From Streptomyces lydicus (lineage in GTDB: Bacteria > Actinomycetota > Actinomycetes > Streptomycetales > Streptomycetaceae), in the NCBI RefSeq assembly GCF_004125265.1, contig NZ_RDTE01000003.1, forward strand, positions 7,068,001-7,132,000: a stretch of 64,000 nt of DNA, read 5' to 3'. Positions 45,763 through 54,485 of this stretch are shown here, piece by piece. Every line of letters begins with the position of its first letter. The stretch's first letter is position 1. A program made the translations under genes and the position numbers. The notes beneath the pieces are model-generated. The model was not told the origin of the DNA and made no database searches. It was given only the letters and a program-made list of their open reading frames with translations.

Positions 45763-46048
45763 TCAATCGACGTTACCGCGTGTGATGTAGGCGCTTGGTC
45801 AAACTGTGCGCTTTGTAATGACGATGTGATGTGGAATGTGTCTCAATCGAGGCTTCGGAGCTGGGATTTGGCGGGGAATTCCCGGCGATTCTCAATCGCT
45901 TCCCGGAGTCCGCGTGTCGTCACCATGAGCGCCTTATCTGCTTTTCTCCGGCGGAGTTTATCCGCCCGCCGTCCGGGGGGCGCGCGACGTTCCCCCGGGA
46001 GAGGGTGTCACGCAAGGCGTTCGTACGGTCACGAAGGGTTTGTGGATG
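45763..46048. promoter_or_regulatory. 286-bp AT-richer intergenic region with three CTCAATCG copies
   Basis: CTCAATCG occurs at 45762, 45842 and 45891, and GGGAATTCCC (palindromic) lies near 45874. The region also contains the PAP2-like gene's -10. No ORF of note is seen. It separates two minus-strand genes. Confidence 0.35.
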
Positions 46049-47242
46049 TCACGGCGGGCCCGAACCGTTCAGCCAGAACGCCCCGTACACCGCGGAGCCC
46101 GCCGCCGCCAGGCCGACGATCAGCCAGGACCGGACCGGGTGCCGGCGTGCGAGCCCGGCCGCCAGTGGCAGCAGCAGCGGATAGGCCGGCAGCATCAGCC
46201 GCGGCTTGGAACCGAAGTAGCCCTTGGCGGTCAGTGCGAGCAGCAGCACCATGCCTCCGTACACCGCCAGCGGCAGCGGCTGTCCCTGCCGTACGCCGCG
46301 CAGATACAGCCAGATCACCAGGCCGACGCCGAGGAGCAGCCCGAGTCCGGCCGCGAACGAGGGGCCCGACAGCAGGCGCCCGACGAAGGCACCGAAGGCG
46401 ATCCCCCCGTCGAAGCCGTTGCCCCAGCCCGCCTGGACGTCCAGATAGCCGGTGAACGAGCCCTTCCGCGCCGCCACCCACAGGAAGTACCCGCACCAGC
46501 CGAGCGGGGCGAGCAGCACACCGGCCACCAGGCCGGGGCATGCGCGCAGCGCCGCGTGCCCCCGTACGCCGCCGGCCCGCTGCCGCCGCAGCGTCACCGC
46601 CGCGGTGACCCACACCGCCGCGACCACCGCCGCACCCACCGGCCGGGTCAGCCCGGCCAGCGAGGCCAGTACCCCCGCCCACACCCAGCGCCCGGTCAGC
46701 ACGGCATACAGGGCCCAGGCCGCGAGCGCGGTGAACAGCGACTCCGAGTACGCCATCGACTGCACGATCCCGACCGGCACCGCGGCCCACAGCGCCGCCA
46801 GGACGACCCCGGCCCGGTGCCCGTGCAGCCGCTCACCGGTCGCGTACAGGGCCCAGGCGGCGGCCGCCGACGCGAGCCAGGACACCACCAGCCCGGCGTC
46901 GGCGGGCGACAGCGGCACCAGGGCCGACAGCCCCCGCTCCAAGGACGGCAGCAGCGGGAAGAACGCCAGATCGGAGTGCACGGCGCCGTGCGGCAGCCGC
47001 ACCGTGAAGCCGTAGCCCTGCTCGGCGACCCGGGTGTACCAGAGCGCGTCCCAGCGGGCGGTCAGCAGGGTGTGCCAGTCCTTGCCGTTGACCGTGGACC
47101 AGACCCCGAGGACGACGAGCCCCAGCAGCCGGATCGCCGCGAAGGCCGCCAGCGCGGGCACGGCCCGGCGCAGCGCGGCCCGTGCGGCGGGCACGTCGCA
47201 CAGGGCCCGGCCGGGAACGGCCGCGGAGGCAAGATCGTTCAT
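46049..47242 (-). CDS. Membrane mannosyltransferase-like protein (PIG-V/GT-C type)
   Basis: The 397-aa protein has about 8-10 hydrophobic segments. After the first segment comes the extracytoplasmic loop WDALWYTRVAEQGYGF, with the WD and R residues typical of PIG-V-like GT-C transferases, and later SDLAFFPLLPSLER and MAYSESLFTALAAWALY. Such enzymes use polyprenyl-phosphate mannose. Bacterial acceptor substrates are unknown. ATG 47242 has no Shine-Dalgarno; GATAAT on the minus strand (47250-47255) is 7 nt upstream, so the mRNA may be leaderless. Confidence 0.75.
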   Translation of the reverse strand: MNDLASAAVPGRALCDVPAARAALRRAVPALAAFAAIRLLGLVVLGVWSTVNGKDWHTLLTARWDALWYTRVAEQGYGFTVRLPHGAVHSDLAFFPLLPSLERGLSALVPLSPADAGLVVSWLASAAAAWALYATGERLHGHRAGVVLAALWAAVPVGIVQSMAYSESLFTALAAWALYAVLTGRWVWAGVLASLAGLTRPVGAAVVAAVWVTAAVTLRRQRAGGVRGHAALRACPGLVAGVLLAPLGWCGYFLWVAARKGSFTGYLDVQAGWGNGFDGGIAFGAFVGRLLSGPSFAAGLGLLLGVGLVIWLYLRGVRQGQPLPLAVYGGMVLLLALTAKGYFGSKPRLMLPAYPLLLPLAAGLARRHPVRSWLIVGLAAAGSAVYGAFWLNGSGPP

Positions 47243-47453
47243 CAGGGAGATTATCCAGGTGGCCGAAGAACGAGGGCCGACGGCGGGGTGGGGAACGCAC
47301 GGCGCTGCGATGTGCGTCTCTTCGTGAGGTGAGCCACGCGGCACCCACCGGGACTCGCGTAGTCTGACGTCTCTACTCGCTTGTGCCGCCGGTTCCACCG
47401 GGGCGTTTTCGCGCCCTGATCCGTGGCCGCGAGAGCATGACTGGAGGTGCTGC

Positions 47454-49103
47454 ATGTCCGGGACGACCGCGTCCGGCAGTGGACGGACGGCTGGTGTTCC
47501 CCGGCTCACCGGCGGCGGCGCGAACCGCTGGACCGTGCTGATCGTGCTCTGCGTCAGTTTGCTCTTCGTCGCACTGGACACCACGATCCTCTACGTCGCC
47601 GTGCCCTCCGTCACCGAGGACCTGCGGCCGGGCCCGGTGGAGCTCCTCTGGATCGTCGACGTCTACCCGCTGATCGCGGCCTCGCTGCTGATCCTGTTCG
47701 GCACCCTCGGCGACCGTGTCGGCCGCCGCCGCATCCTCCTTCTCGGCTACGGCCTCTTCGGCCTGGCCTCGGCCGCCGCCGCGCTCGCGCCCAACCCGCA
47801 GATCCTGATGGTGGCCCGCGCCCTGCTCGGTATCGGCGGCGCCATGATCATGCCGGCCACGCTGTCGATCCTGCGGCAGGTCTTCCCCGACCGGCGCGAG
47901 CGCGCGGTGGCCATCGGCGTGTGGAGCGCGGTGGCCGCGGTCGGCGCCGCGGTCGGCCCGGTCCTCGGCGGCTTCCTCGTCGAGAACTTCTGGTGGGGCT
48001 CGGTCTTCCTCATCAACATCCCGATGATGGCCGCGATGCTGCTGATAGGCCGGTGGCTGCTGCCCGAGTCGCGCGGGGAGCGCAACGGTCCCTGGGACGT
48101 GATCGGCGCGGTCGTCGCGGCGCTCGGTGTGCTGGGCATCGTCCTCGGCGTCAAGCGGATCGGCAGCGGCGCGGCCGTGCTGGGCCCGACCACGCTTTTG
48201 CCCATCGTCCTCGGCGTGCTGCTGCTGGTGCTGTTCGTACGCCGCCAGCGCCGGCGCACGCACCCGCTGATCGATGTGCGGCTGTTCGCCAGGCCCGCCT
48301 TCGGCACCTCCGTCGGCTGCATCGTGCTGGCCATGCTGGCCCTGGTGGGCCTGCAGCTGATCGCCGTCCAGTACCTCCAGCTGGTGCTCGGACTGAGCCC
48401 GCTGCAGACCGGTCTGCGGATGCTGCCGCTGGTCTTCGCCGCGATGGCCGCCGGCCTGACCGGCTCGAAGATGCTGCAGGCCCTCGGCCCGCGCGCGATG
48501 GTCTCCCTCGGCTTCGTGCTGACCGCCGTCGCGGTGCTCTGTCTGACCGCGATGAGCAGCCAGGACCGCCCCTGGCTGCTGTCCGGGGGCTTCGTCCTGC
48601 TCGGTTTCGGTTTCCAGTCCACGCTGTTCGGGGCGTACGAGTCGATGCTCAGCGAGGCGCCCGCCGAACAGTCGGGCGGCGCCGCCGCGATCGGGGAGAC
48701 CTCCTACCAACTCGGCGCGGGGATCGGTGTCGCCCTCCTCGGCAGCGTCATGAACGCCGCCTACGCCCCGGGCCTGACGCATGTGGACGGCGTTCCCGGG
48801 CGGGCCTCCGCCTCGGCCGCGCACTCCCTCGGTGAGGCCTACAAGGTGGCAGCCGGCCTGGGCGAGGGCGCGAAGGCGGCGCTGCGTGAGGCCGCCCGGG
48901 AGTCCTTCGTCCACGGGCTGCACGTCACCCTCGTCGCCAGTGCCGTACTGCTGCTGGTCGGTGCGGGGATCGCGCTGCGGCTGCCGCGCCGGGCGGCGGA
49001 GTCCACGGAGCGGGCGGAAGCGGACGGGGAGCCTGCTCCGGGCGGCACGGCCGGTGCCGGCCGCGGCAGCGGTGAGCCCGCCCCGGCGAGTTCCGGCCGC
49101 TGA
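47454..49103 (+). CDS. MFS drug-efflux transporter, DHA2 (14-helix) family
   Basis: The 549-aa exporter begins with a short Gly/Ser-rich tail, then ~14 membrane helices. Motif A GTLGDRVGRRRILLLG is after helix 2, with the DHA2/QacA-type start VSLLFVALDTTILYVAVPSV. VGAAVGPVLGGFLVENFWW is the antiporter motif C region. GGAGG is 6 nt before ATG 47454. It probably exports a hydrophobic compound by proton antiport. No regulator gene lies next to it. Confidence 0.88.
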   Translation: MSGTTASGSGRTAGVPRLTGGGANRWTVLIVLCVSLLFVALDTTILYVAVPSVTEDLRPGPVELLWIVDVYPLIAASLLILFGTLGDRVGRRRILLLGYGLFGLASAAAALAPNPQILMVARALLGIGGAMIMPATLSILRQVFPDRRERAVAIGVWSAVAAVGAAVGPVLGGFLVENFWWGSVFLINIPMMAAMLLIGRWLLPESRGERNGPWDVIGAVVAALGVLGIVLGVKRIGSGAAVLGPTTLLPIVLGVLLLVLFVRRQRRRTHPLIDVRLFARPAFGTSVGCIVLAMLALVGLQLIAVQYLQLVLGLSPLQTGLRMLPLVFAAMAAGLTGSKMLQALGPRAMVSLGFVLTAVAVLCLTAMSSQDRPWLLSGGFVLLGFGFQSTLFGAYESMLSEAPAEQSGGAAAIGETSYQLGAGIGVALLGSVMNAAYAPGLTHVDGVPGRASASAAHSLGEAYKVAAGLGEGAKAALREAARESFVHGLHVTLVASAVLLLVGAGIALRLPRRAAESTERAEADGEPAPGGTAGAGRGSGEPAPASSGR

Positions 49104-49232
49104 CCGGCGCTCCTCCCGCCGGGTGCCGCTGCCCCGCCTTGCGCGTGCCTGCCTGACCGGTGTCCGCCGGCCCCGCCGCGCGGCGGTGACCCTTGCCGCG
49201 CGGCACCGCGGCCCGTACCGTCGGAAGCGAAT

Positions 49233-49250
49233 AACTACCGCTGCTAGTTT
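49233..49250 (+). promoter_or_regulatory. Candidate promoter/operator of acyl-CoA dehydrogenase gene
   Basis: AACTA-N7-TAGTT (49233-49249) is an inverted repeat, and TAGTTT (49245-49250) is a -10-like hexamer overlapping it, about 32 nt before ATG 49282. Confidence 0.35.
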
Positions 49251-49281
49251 TTCGCGCGCTGAACCCGCCGGAGGCCCCGCC

Positions 49282-50514
49282 ATGCCCGCAAAGCCGTCCG
49301 CCACGTCGTCCCCGGGGTCCGCAGTGCCCTCGGCGGTCCCACCGTTCGACCCCCGTGACCTGCTGGGCCTCGACGACCTGCTGACCGACGAGGACCGTGC
49401 CGTCCGGGACACCGTCCGGGCGTGGGCCGCGGACCGCGTCCTGCCGCACATCGCCGACTGGTACGAGCGCGGCGAGCTTCCCGGCATCCGCGAACTCGCC
49501 CGCGAACTCGGCTCCCTGGGCGCCCTCGGGATGTCCCTGACCGGCTACGGCTGCGCGGGCGCCTCCGCCATCCAGTACGGCCTGGCCTGCCTGGAGCTGG
49601 AGGCCGCCGACTCCGGTATCCGCTCCCTGGTCTCCGTCCAGGGCTCGCTCGCCATGTACGCGATCCGGCGTTTCGGCTCCGAGGAGCAGAAGCAGCAGTG
49701 GCTGCCCCGGATGGCGGCCGGCGAGATCATCGGCTGCTTCGGCCTGACCGAACCGGACATCGGCTCCGACCCCGCCGCGATGCGGACGCACGCCAAGCGC
49801 GGCGGGAGCGGCGGCGACTGGGTGCTCAACGGGCGCAAGATGTGGATCACCAATGGCTCGGTGGCGGGCGTCGCGGTGGTCTGGGCCCGTACCGACGACG
49901 GCATCCGCGGCTTCCTGGTCCCCACGGACACCCCCGGGTTCTCGGCCCCGGAGATCAAGCACAAGTGGTCCCTGCGGGCCTCGGTGACCAGCGAACTCGT
50001 CCTGGACGACGTACGGCTGCCGGCTGACGCGGTGCTCCCGGAGGCCATCGGGCTGCGCGGCCCGCTCGGCTGCCTCAGCCACGCCCGCTACGGCATCATC
50101 TGGGGCTCCATGGGGGCCGCCCGCACCAGCTTCGAGGCGGCGCTGGAGTACGCGACGACGCGGGAGCAGTTCGGCAAGCCCATCGGCGGCTTCCAGCTCA
50201 CCCAGGCCAAGCTCGCCGACATGGCCGTCGAACTGCACAAGGGAATCCTGCTGGCCCATCACCTGGGGCTGCGGATGGATGCCGGGCGGCTGCGTCCCGA
50301 GCAGGTCAGCTTCGGCAAGCTGAACAACGTACGGGAGGCGATCGAGATCTGCCGTACGGCCCGGACGGTCCTCGGGGCCAACGGGATCTCGCTGGAGTAC
50401 CCCGTCATGCGGCATGCGACCAACCTGGAGTCGGTGCTCACCTACGAGGGCACCGTCGAGATGCACCAGCTGGTGCTCGGCAAGGCGCTCACCGGCCTGG
50501 ACGCCTTCCGGTGA
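49282..50514 (+). CDS. Acyl-CoA dehydrogenase (glutaryl-CoA dehydrogenase-like)
   Basis: The 410-aa flavoenzyme has the three-domain layout of acyl-CoA dehydrogenases. The N-terminal helical part includes SGIRSLVSVQGSLAMYAIRR, resembling the glutaryl-CoA subgroup. CFGLTEPDIGSDPAAMRT is the substrate/FAD loop; ATTREQFGKPIGGFQLTQ is conserved. The catalytic Glu is in TYEGTVEMHQLVLG (~388). It would oxidise glutaryl-CoA (lysine or aromatic breakdown) but the substrate is not proven. GGAGG is 8 nt before ATG 49282. A short perfect stem covers the stop codon. Confidence 0.88.
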   Translation: MPAKPSATSSPGSAVPSAVPPFDPRDLLGLDDLLTDEDRAVRDTVRAWAADRVLPHIADWYERGELPGIRELARELGSLGALGMSLTGYGCAGASAIQYGLACLELEAADSGIRSLVSVQGSLAMYAIRRFGSEEQKQQWLPRMAAGEIIGCFGLTEPDIGSDPAAMRTHAKRGGSGGDWVLNGRKMWITNGSVAGVAVVWARTDDGIRGFLVPTDTPGFSAPEIKHKWSLRASVTSELVLDDVRLPADAVLPEAIGLRGPLGCLSHARYGIIWGSMGAARTSFEAALEYATTREQFGKPIGGFQLTQAKLADMAVELHKGILLAHHLGLRMDAGRLRPEQVSFGKLNNVREAIEICRTARTVLGANGISLEYPVMRHATNLESVLTYEGTVEMHQLVLGKALTGLDAFR

Positions 50515-50530
50515 GCGGGCCCGCCCGCTC
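50513..50530 (+). terminator. Short hairpin overlapping the dehydrogenase stop
   Basis: An 8-bp inverted repeat (50513-50520 with 50523-50530) begins within the TGA. With so short a centre, only about 7 pairs would form. It is a weak candidate. Confidence 0.35.
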
Positions 50531-50619
50531 GGGCCGGTCGCCGCGTGATCCGGGGGCCCGCACACCGGCGGCTGCCGCCGCGAGCCCCCGGACCCCCGGC
50601 GGAAGCACGCGGGTCGCGC

Positions 50620-51069
50620 TCAACTCTGGTTGAAGAAGCCGCCGTTGCGGTGGGCGCGGGCCTCGCCGCTGACGACCTGGTAGTCGGCGGGGGTCAGCAG
50701 GAACACCCGGGTGGCGACCCGCTCGATCGAACCCCGCAGACCGAACGTCAGACCCGCCGCGAAGTCCACCACCCGCTTGGCGTCGGAGGGCTCCATGGCC
50801 GTCAGGTTGACGATCACCGGGACACCGTCCCGGAAGAGTTCGCCGATGCCGCGGGCGTCCCGGAAGCTCTCCGGGGTGACCGTGGCGATGCGGGTGCCCT
50901 GGTCCTGGGCGGTCTCGTCGGCCACCCGGACCCGGGGATCGGTGACCCAGGGGCCGTCGCCCGAGTCGCCGGCATCGGGTCCCTCGGCGTAGTCGTCGTC
51001 GTAGTAGCGCTCGTCATCACTGTCGTCGACGAGGCCAAGCCAGGCGCTCGCCTTGCGCACCGATCCCAT
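50620..51069 (-). CDS. sflA: SepF-like protein SflA
   Basis: This 149-aa protein is a paralogue of the FtsZ anchor SepF. It has an N-terminal amphipathic segment (GSVRKASAWLGLVDDSD), an acidic linker, and the SepF core: TPESFRDARGIGELFRDG, VIVNLTAMEPSDAKRVVDF and FAAGLTFGLRGSIERV, ending in GGFFNQS as SepF does. It is not in the division gene cluster. In S. coelicolor SflA (near SCO1749) prevents ectopic Z-ring formation. I assign the symbol from the protein form and the conserved neighbourhood. GGAGG is 5 nt before ATG 51069. Confidence 0.82.
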   Translation of the reverse strand: MGSVRKASAWLGLVDDSDDERYYDDDYAEGPDAGDSGDGPWVTDPRVRVADETAQDQGTRIATVTPESFRDARGIGELFRDGVPVIVNLTAMEPSDAKRVVDFAAGLTFGLRGSIERVATRVFLLTPADYQVVSGEARAHRNGGFFNQS

Positions 51070-51950
51070 TGACGCCTCCTCTCACCCGCGGTGTCTGTGT
51101 GTGTACCCCTATCGTCGTCCATCAGGCCGACAGTGTGCCAAGTGGATAGCCGCCGCACGGGGGGTTCGTGACACATCTGGTGCAAAGAGGGTGGCGTGTC
51201 ATCACCTTTCGCGCCCCGTAAGGAAACTGACAGTATGAAGAGCCTCACGGTCGGTACCTGACCCTCCCCGGAGGGGAAACGGTCAGCGGCAGGCGGACCG
51301 GACCGGCGGGTAGGTTCATGCGCGGGACCAGCGCACATGTCCTGTCGTTCGACGACCTCGGATCGGCGGGCCTCCGGCGGGGCGATCCGAGGTGCGGTCA
51401 GGGCGGAGGGTCCGGTGCCCCACTTCTGAGGGCCCTGTGCCCCACTTCTTGAGGGTCCGGTCGTAGCTGCCGGCCCTCCGAGGCCGGCCCTCCGCTGCCG
51501 TCCTTCTGCGGCCGGCCCACTGCGGCCTGCGCGACGGGCGGCGGAGGGGCGTCCCTCCTGAACGGGAAGCCGGCGTCCAGCCGCTTGAGCACCGCACGCC
51601 GCCGGCACCGCCCGCCCTGTCGTCCCGCCGGCCGGGCGCCGGGGGCGTGGAACCGTGTCATCCGCCGATCCGTCCCATCCCCGACCGAGGGGTCGGCGCC
51701 GCCCCGGCAGCCGTCAACGAGGCTGCCGGGGCGGCGTGTTGCGGTGGTGCGGCCATGGAGTCATGAAGCACGTGTATCCGGCACAAGGCAAGCGTGTGGA
51801 CCTCTTGCGCTGTGGGGGCGGCGGGCCCGAAACTCCGCTCAGCGCTTGTCAGGGGCACGCTGAAAATGAACGTGCGGATTCTCGCGTGCCCTTCGGCTGC
51901 GCCTCACGGGCTGCCCACCGGCGGCCCCCCGATCCCCCTCGGAGGAATCA
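51070..51950. other. 881-bp non-coding interval
   Basis: No supported gene lies between sflA and the protease at 51951. It contains an 8-codon ORF with a ribosome-like AAGGAAA (ATG 51235), a direct repeat GTGCCCCACTTCT at 51415-51427 and 51437-51449, and a perfect hairpin at 51697-51736. AT-richer sequence at 51150-51260 may hold the sflA promoter. Confidence 0.6.
51697..51736 (+). terminator. 16-bp perfect hairpin, no gene in front
   Basis: Bases 51697-51712 pair fully with 51721-51736 around an 8-nt loop. It looks like a strong terminator but no coding gene precedes it on either strand for hundreds of bases. It may end an unannotated RNA or insulate the protease gene 215 nt downstream. Confidence 0.6.
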
Positions 51951-52850
51951 GTGAGGAACGAGCGCACCACCCCCCGCAGCGGCGTGGCGAGACGCACCCG
52001 GCTGATCGCCGTGGCGTCCGGACTGGTGGCCGTCGGTGCCATCGCCATCCCCACCGCCAACGCGCAAGGCCCCGCCCCCGCAAGGACGTTCAGCGCCACC
52101 CAGCTCACCGCCGTCGGCCAGGCGGTGCGCGGCGCGGATGTCGCGGGTACCGCCTGGCGGGTCGACAGCAAGAGCCACACCCTGGTCGTCACCGCCGACC
52201 GCACCGTCTCCCAGGCGGAGATCGCCAGGATCGAGCGGGCCGCGGGCGGCAACGCCGATGCGGTCCGCATCGACCGGATCGCGGGCACCTTCCGCAAGTT
52301 CATCTCCGGCGGCGACGCCATCTACGCCCCCAGCTGGCGCTGCTCGCTGGGCTTCAACGTCCGCAGCGGCAGTACCTACTACGCCCTGACCGCCGGTCAC
52401 TGCACCGACGGCAACCCGCCGTGGACCACCGGCTCCGGTGCGGGCATCGGCCCGACCGTGGGCAGCAGCTTCCCCGGCAACGACTACGGCATCATCAAAT
52501 ACACCGGCTCGGTCTCCCACGAGGGCACGGTCGGCAGCCAGGACATCACCAGCGCCGGCACCCCCTCCGTCGGTCAGTCGGTCACCCGCCGGGGCTCCAC
52601 CACCGGTATCCACAGCGGCAAGGTGACCGCACTGAACGCCACCGTCAACTACGGCGGCGGCGACATCGTCTCCGGACTGATCCAGACCACCGTCTGCGCC
52701 GAGCCCGGCGACAGCGGCGGCCCGCTCTACTCCGGGACCAAGGCGCTCGGCCTCACCTCCGGCGGCAGCGGTGACTGCACGTCCGGAGGTACCACGTTCT
52801 TCCAGCCGGTCACCGAGGCGCTGAGCGCCTACGGGGTGAGCGTCTACTGA
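51951..52850 (+). CDS. Secreted serine protease, streptogrisin A/B-like (S1 family)
   Basis: The 299-aa preproenzyme has a signal peptide (RTRLIAVASGLVAVGAIAIP...NAQ, ~16-40), a short prosegment (~40-115) that assists folding, and a mature chymotrypsin-like protease beginning about ISGGDAIYAPSWRCSLGF. The catalytic triad is visible: His in TAGHCTDG (~149), Asp in NDYGIIKY (~177) and Ser in GDSGGPLYSG (~255). The end TTFFQPVTEALSAYGVSVY matches streptogrisin B. The GTG start has GGAGGA 5 nt ahead. A perfect palindrome terminator follows at 52981. Confidence 0.93.
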   Translation: MRNERTTPRSGVARRTRLIAVASGLVAVGAIAIPTANAQGPAPARTFSATQLTAVGQAVRGADVAGTAWRVDSKSHTLVVTADRTVSQAEIARIERAAGGNADAVRIDRIAGTFRKFISGGDAIYAPSWRCSLGFNVRSGSTYYALTAGHCTDGNPPWTTGSGAGIGPTVGSSFPGNDYGIIKYTGSVSHEGTVGSQDITSAGTPSVGQSVTRRGSTTGIHSGKVTALNATVNYGGGDIVSGLIQTTVCAEPGDSGGPLYSGTKALGLTSGGSGDCTSGGTTFFQPVTEALSAYGVSVY

Positions 52851-52980
52851 CGCCGGCCGGCTGACCTCCGTACGGACCGGTCCGCGCGCACCGGGACCCG
52901 TACGGCGGGGCGACCGAACCGATCGCCGGACCCGGCTCCGGCAGCACACCGGACCCGCGGACCCGGCTCCGGCGGCACAA

Positions 52981-53010
52981 GGGCCCCCGTCCACCGGTGG
53001 ACGGGGGCCC
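52981..53010 (+). terminator. Perfect 30-bp palindrome after the streptogrisin gene
   Basis: The two 15-base halves (52981-52995, 52996-53010) are exact reverse complements and can fold as a 13-bp stem with a CCGG loop, 130 nt after the protease stop and 120 nt before the slipin gene. Confidence 0.8.
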
Positions 53011-53131
53011 GGCCGCGCCCGGTGGCGCCCGGTCGCCCCGGTGTGAGCCTCCTCGCCCGCCTTCCCTGGCCGGGCATACCATGGTAAACAGCGCGATTCG
53101 GACGGCGTGTGGCACATGTCAGGGAGCCGTG

Positions 53132-54055
53132 ATGGTCGAAGAACTGGTGACGGCCGGGGTGGCGCTGGCCTCCGTCGGGGCCGTGTATCTCGTGGCCGCG
53201 GCGCGGGTGGTCAAGCAGTACGAGCGGGGTGTGGTGCTCCGGCTGGGGCGGCTGGCCTCCGAGGTGCGCGGGCCGGGGTTCACCATGATCGTTCCGGGCA
53301 TCGACCGGATGCGCAAGGTCAATATGCAGATCGTCACGATGCCGGTGCCCGCCCAGGAGGGCATCACCCGGGACAACGTCACCGTGCGGGTCGACGCGGT
53401 CGTCTATTTCAAGGTCGTGGACGCCGCCGACGCGGTCATCCGGGTCGAGGACTACCGCTTCGCGGTCTCGCAGATGGCGCAGACGTCACTGCGGTCGATC
53501 ATCGGCAAGAGCGAACTGGACGACCTGCTGTCCAACCGGGAGAAGCTCAATCAGGGCCTGGAGCTGATGATGGACAGCCCGGCCATCGGCTGGGGGGTGA
53601 CCGTCGACCGGGTCGAGATCAAGGACGTCTCGCTGCCGGAGACGATGAAGCGGTCGATGGCCCGCCAGGCGGAGGCGACCCGGGACCGGCGGGCCCGGGT
53701 GATCAACGCCGATGCCGAGCTGCAGGCGTCCAAGAAGCTGGCCGAGGCGGCCCAGGCGATGTCCGACCAGCCCGCGGCGCTGCAACTGCGGCTGCTGCAG
53801 ACCGTGGTGGCGGTCGCCGCCGAGAAGAATTCCACCCTTGTCCTGCCTTTCCCGGTCGAACTGCTGCGGTTCCTGGAGCGCTCCGGGCTGCAGGCCCAGG
53901 CGCAGACCGCGGCGGCCGAGGCGGACCGGGCCGCCGAGCGGCGCCCGTCCGGTCCGGCGCGGTCCGGGGCCTCGGACGCGGCCGTCGAGGGCGGCGAGGT
54001 GGGCGCGCCGCCCCCGGAGCTCGAGGAGCTTCCGGACGCCGAGGAGCTTCCGTAG
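53132..54055 (+). CDS. Slipin / SPFH-domain membrane protein
   Basis: The 307-aa stomatin-like protein has one N-terminal membrane segment (VTAGVALASVGAVYLVAAA, ~7-26) and an SPFH domain: VKQYERGVVLRLGRL, RGPGFTMIVPGIDRM, TRDNVTVRVDAVVYFKVVD and IGWGVTVDRVEIKDVSLPE. A coiled-coil segment (RQAEATRDRRARVINADAEL) and an acidic/Pro C-terminus follow. AGGGAG is 5 nt before ATG 53132. Slipins form membrane microdomains and often pair with an NfeD protease; none is present here. It lies between two secreted proteases. Confidence 0.88.
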   Translation: MVEELVTAGVALASVGAVYLVAAARVVKQYERGVVLRLGRLASEVRGPGFTMIVPGIDRMRKVNMQIVTMPVPAQEGITRDNVTVRVDAVVYFKVVDAADAVIRVEDYRFAVSQMAQTSLRSIIGKSELDDLLSNREKLNQGLELMMDSPAIGWGVTVDRVEIKDVSLPETMKRSMARQAEATRDRRARVINADAELQASKKLAEAAQAMSDQPAALQLRLLQTVVAVAAEKNSTLVLPFPVELLRFLERSGLQAQAQTAAAEADRAAERRPSGPARSGASDAAVEGGEVGAPPPELEELPDAEELP

Positions 54056-54485
54056 TGGCGGAGTGGGAACTTCGTCCCTGATGTCTGTCTCATCGCCGTA
54101 TGTGCCTGCTTAAGTAGTCACTTACGGCGTTTTCGGCTGTGTGGGGGCCGCTTCCCGGCCGCCGTTTTCCGGCCAGCTATAGTCCTCACACGTTGCCGTC
54201 CGCCGCGTGTCTGCTCTGCTCGCTGATGTCCGCACTCGGGGTCGAGAGGTGCGGACACCGGTGTGACCCTCGTGTGGCGAAATCGTGAACTCCCGTATGT
54301 GAGACCGGAACCCGGTCTTGTGCGCGAGTGAGGCGGATGGCAATACTCGGCTCCGCACGTCGGCATGGGCGCACCTCCCGGGATCCGCTACCCCGGGCAG
54401 ATCCGTTCCTGCCCTGATTCCTCACTCTCCGGGCCCGGACAACTCCCCACAGTTTCCGGGCTCTTCCCCCCACGGAGGCTCCGAC

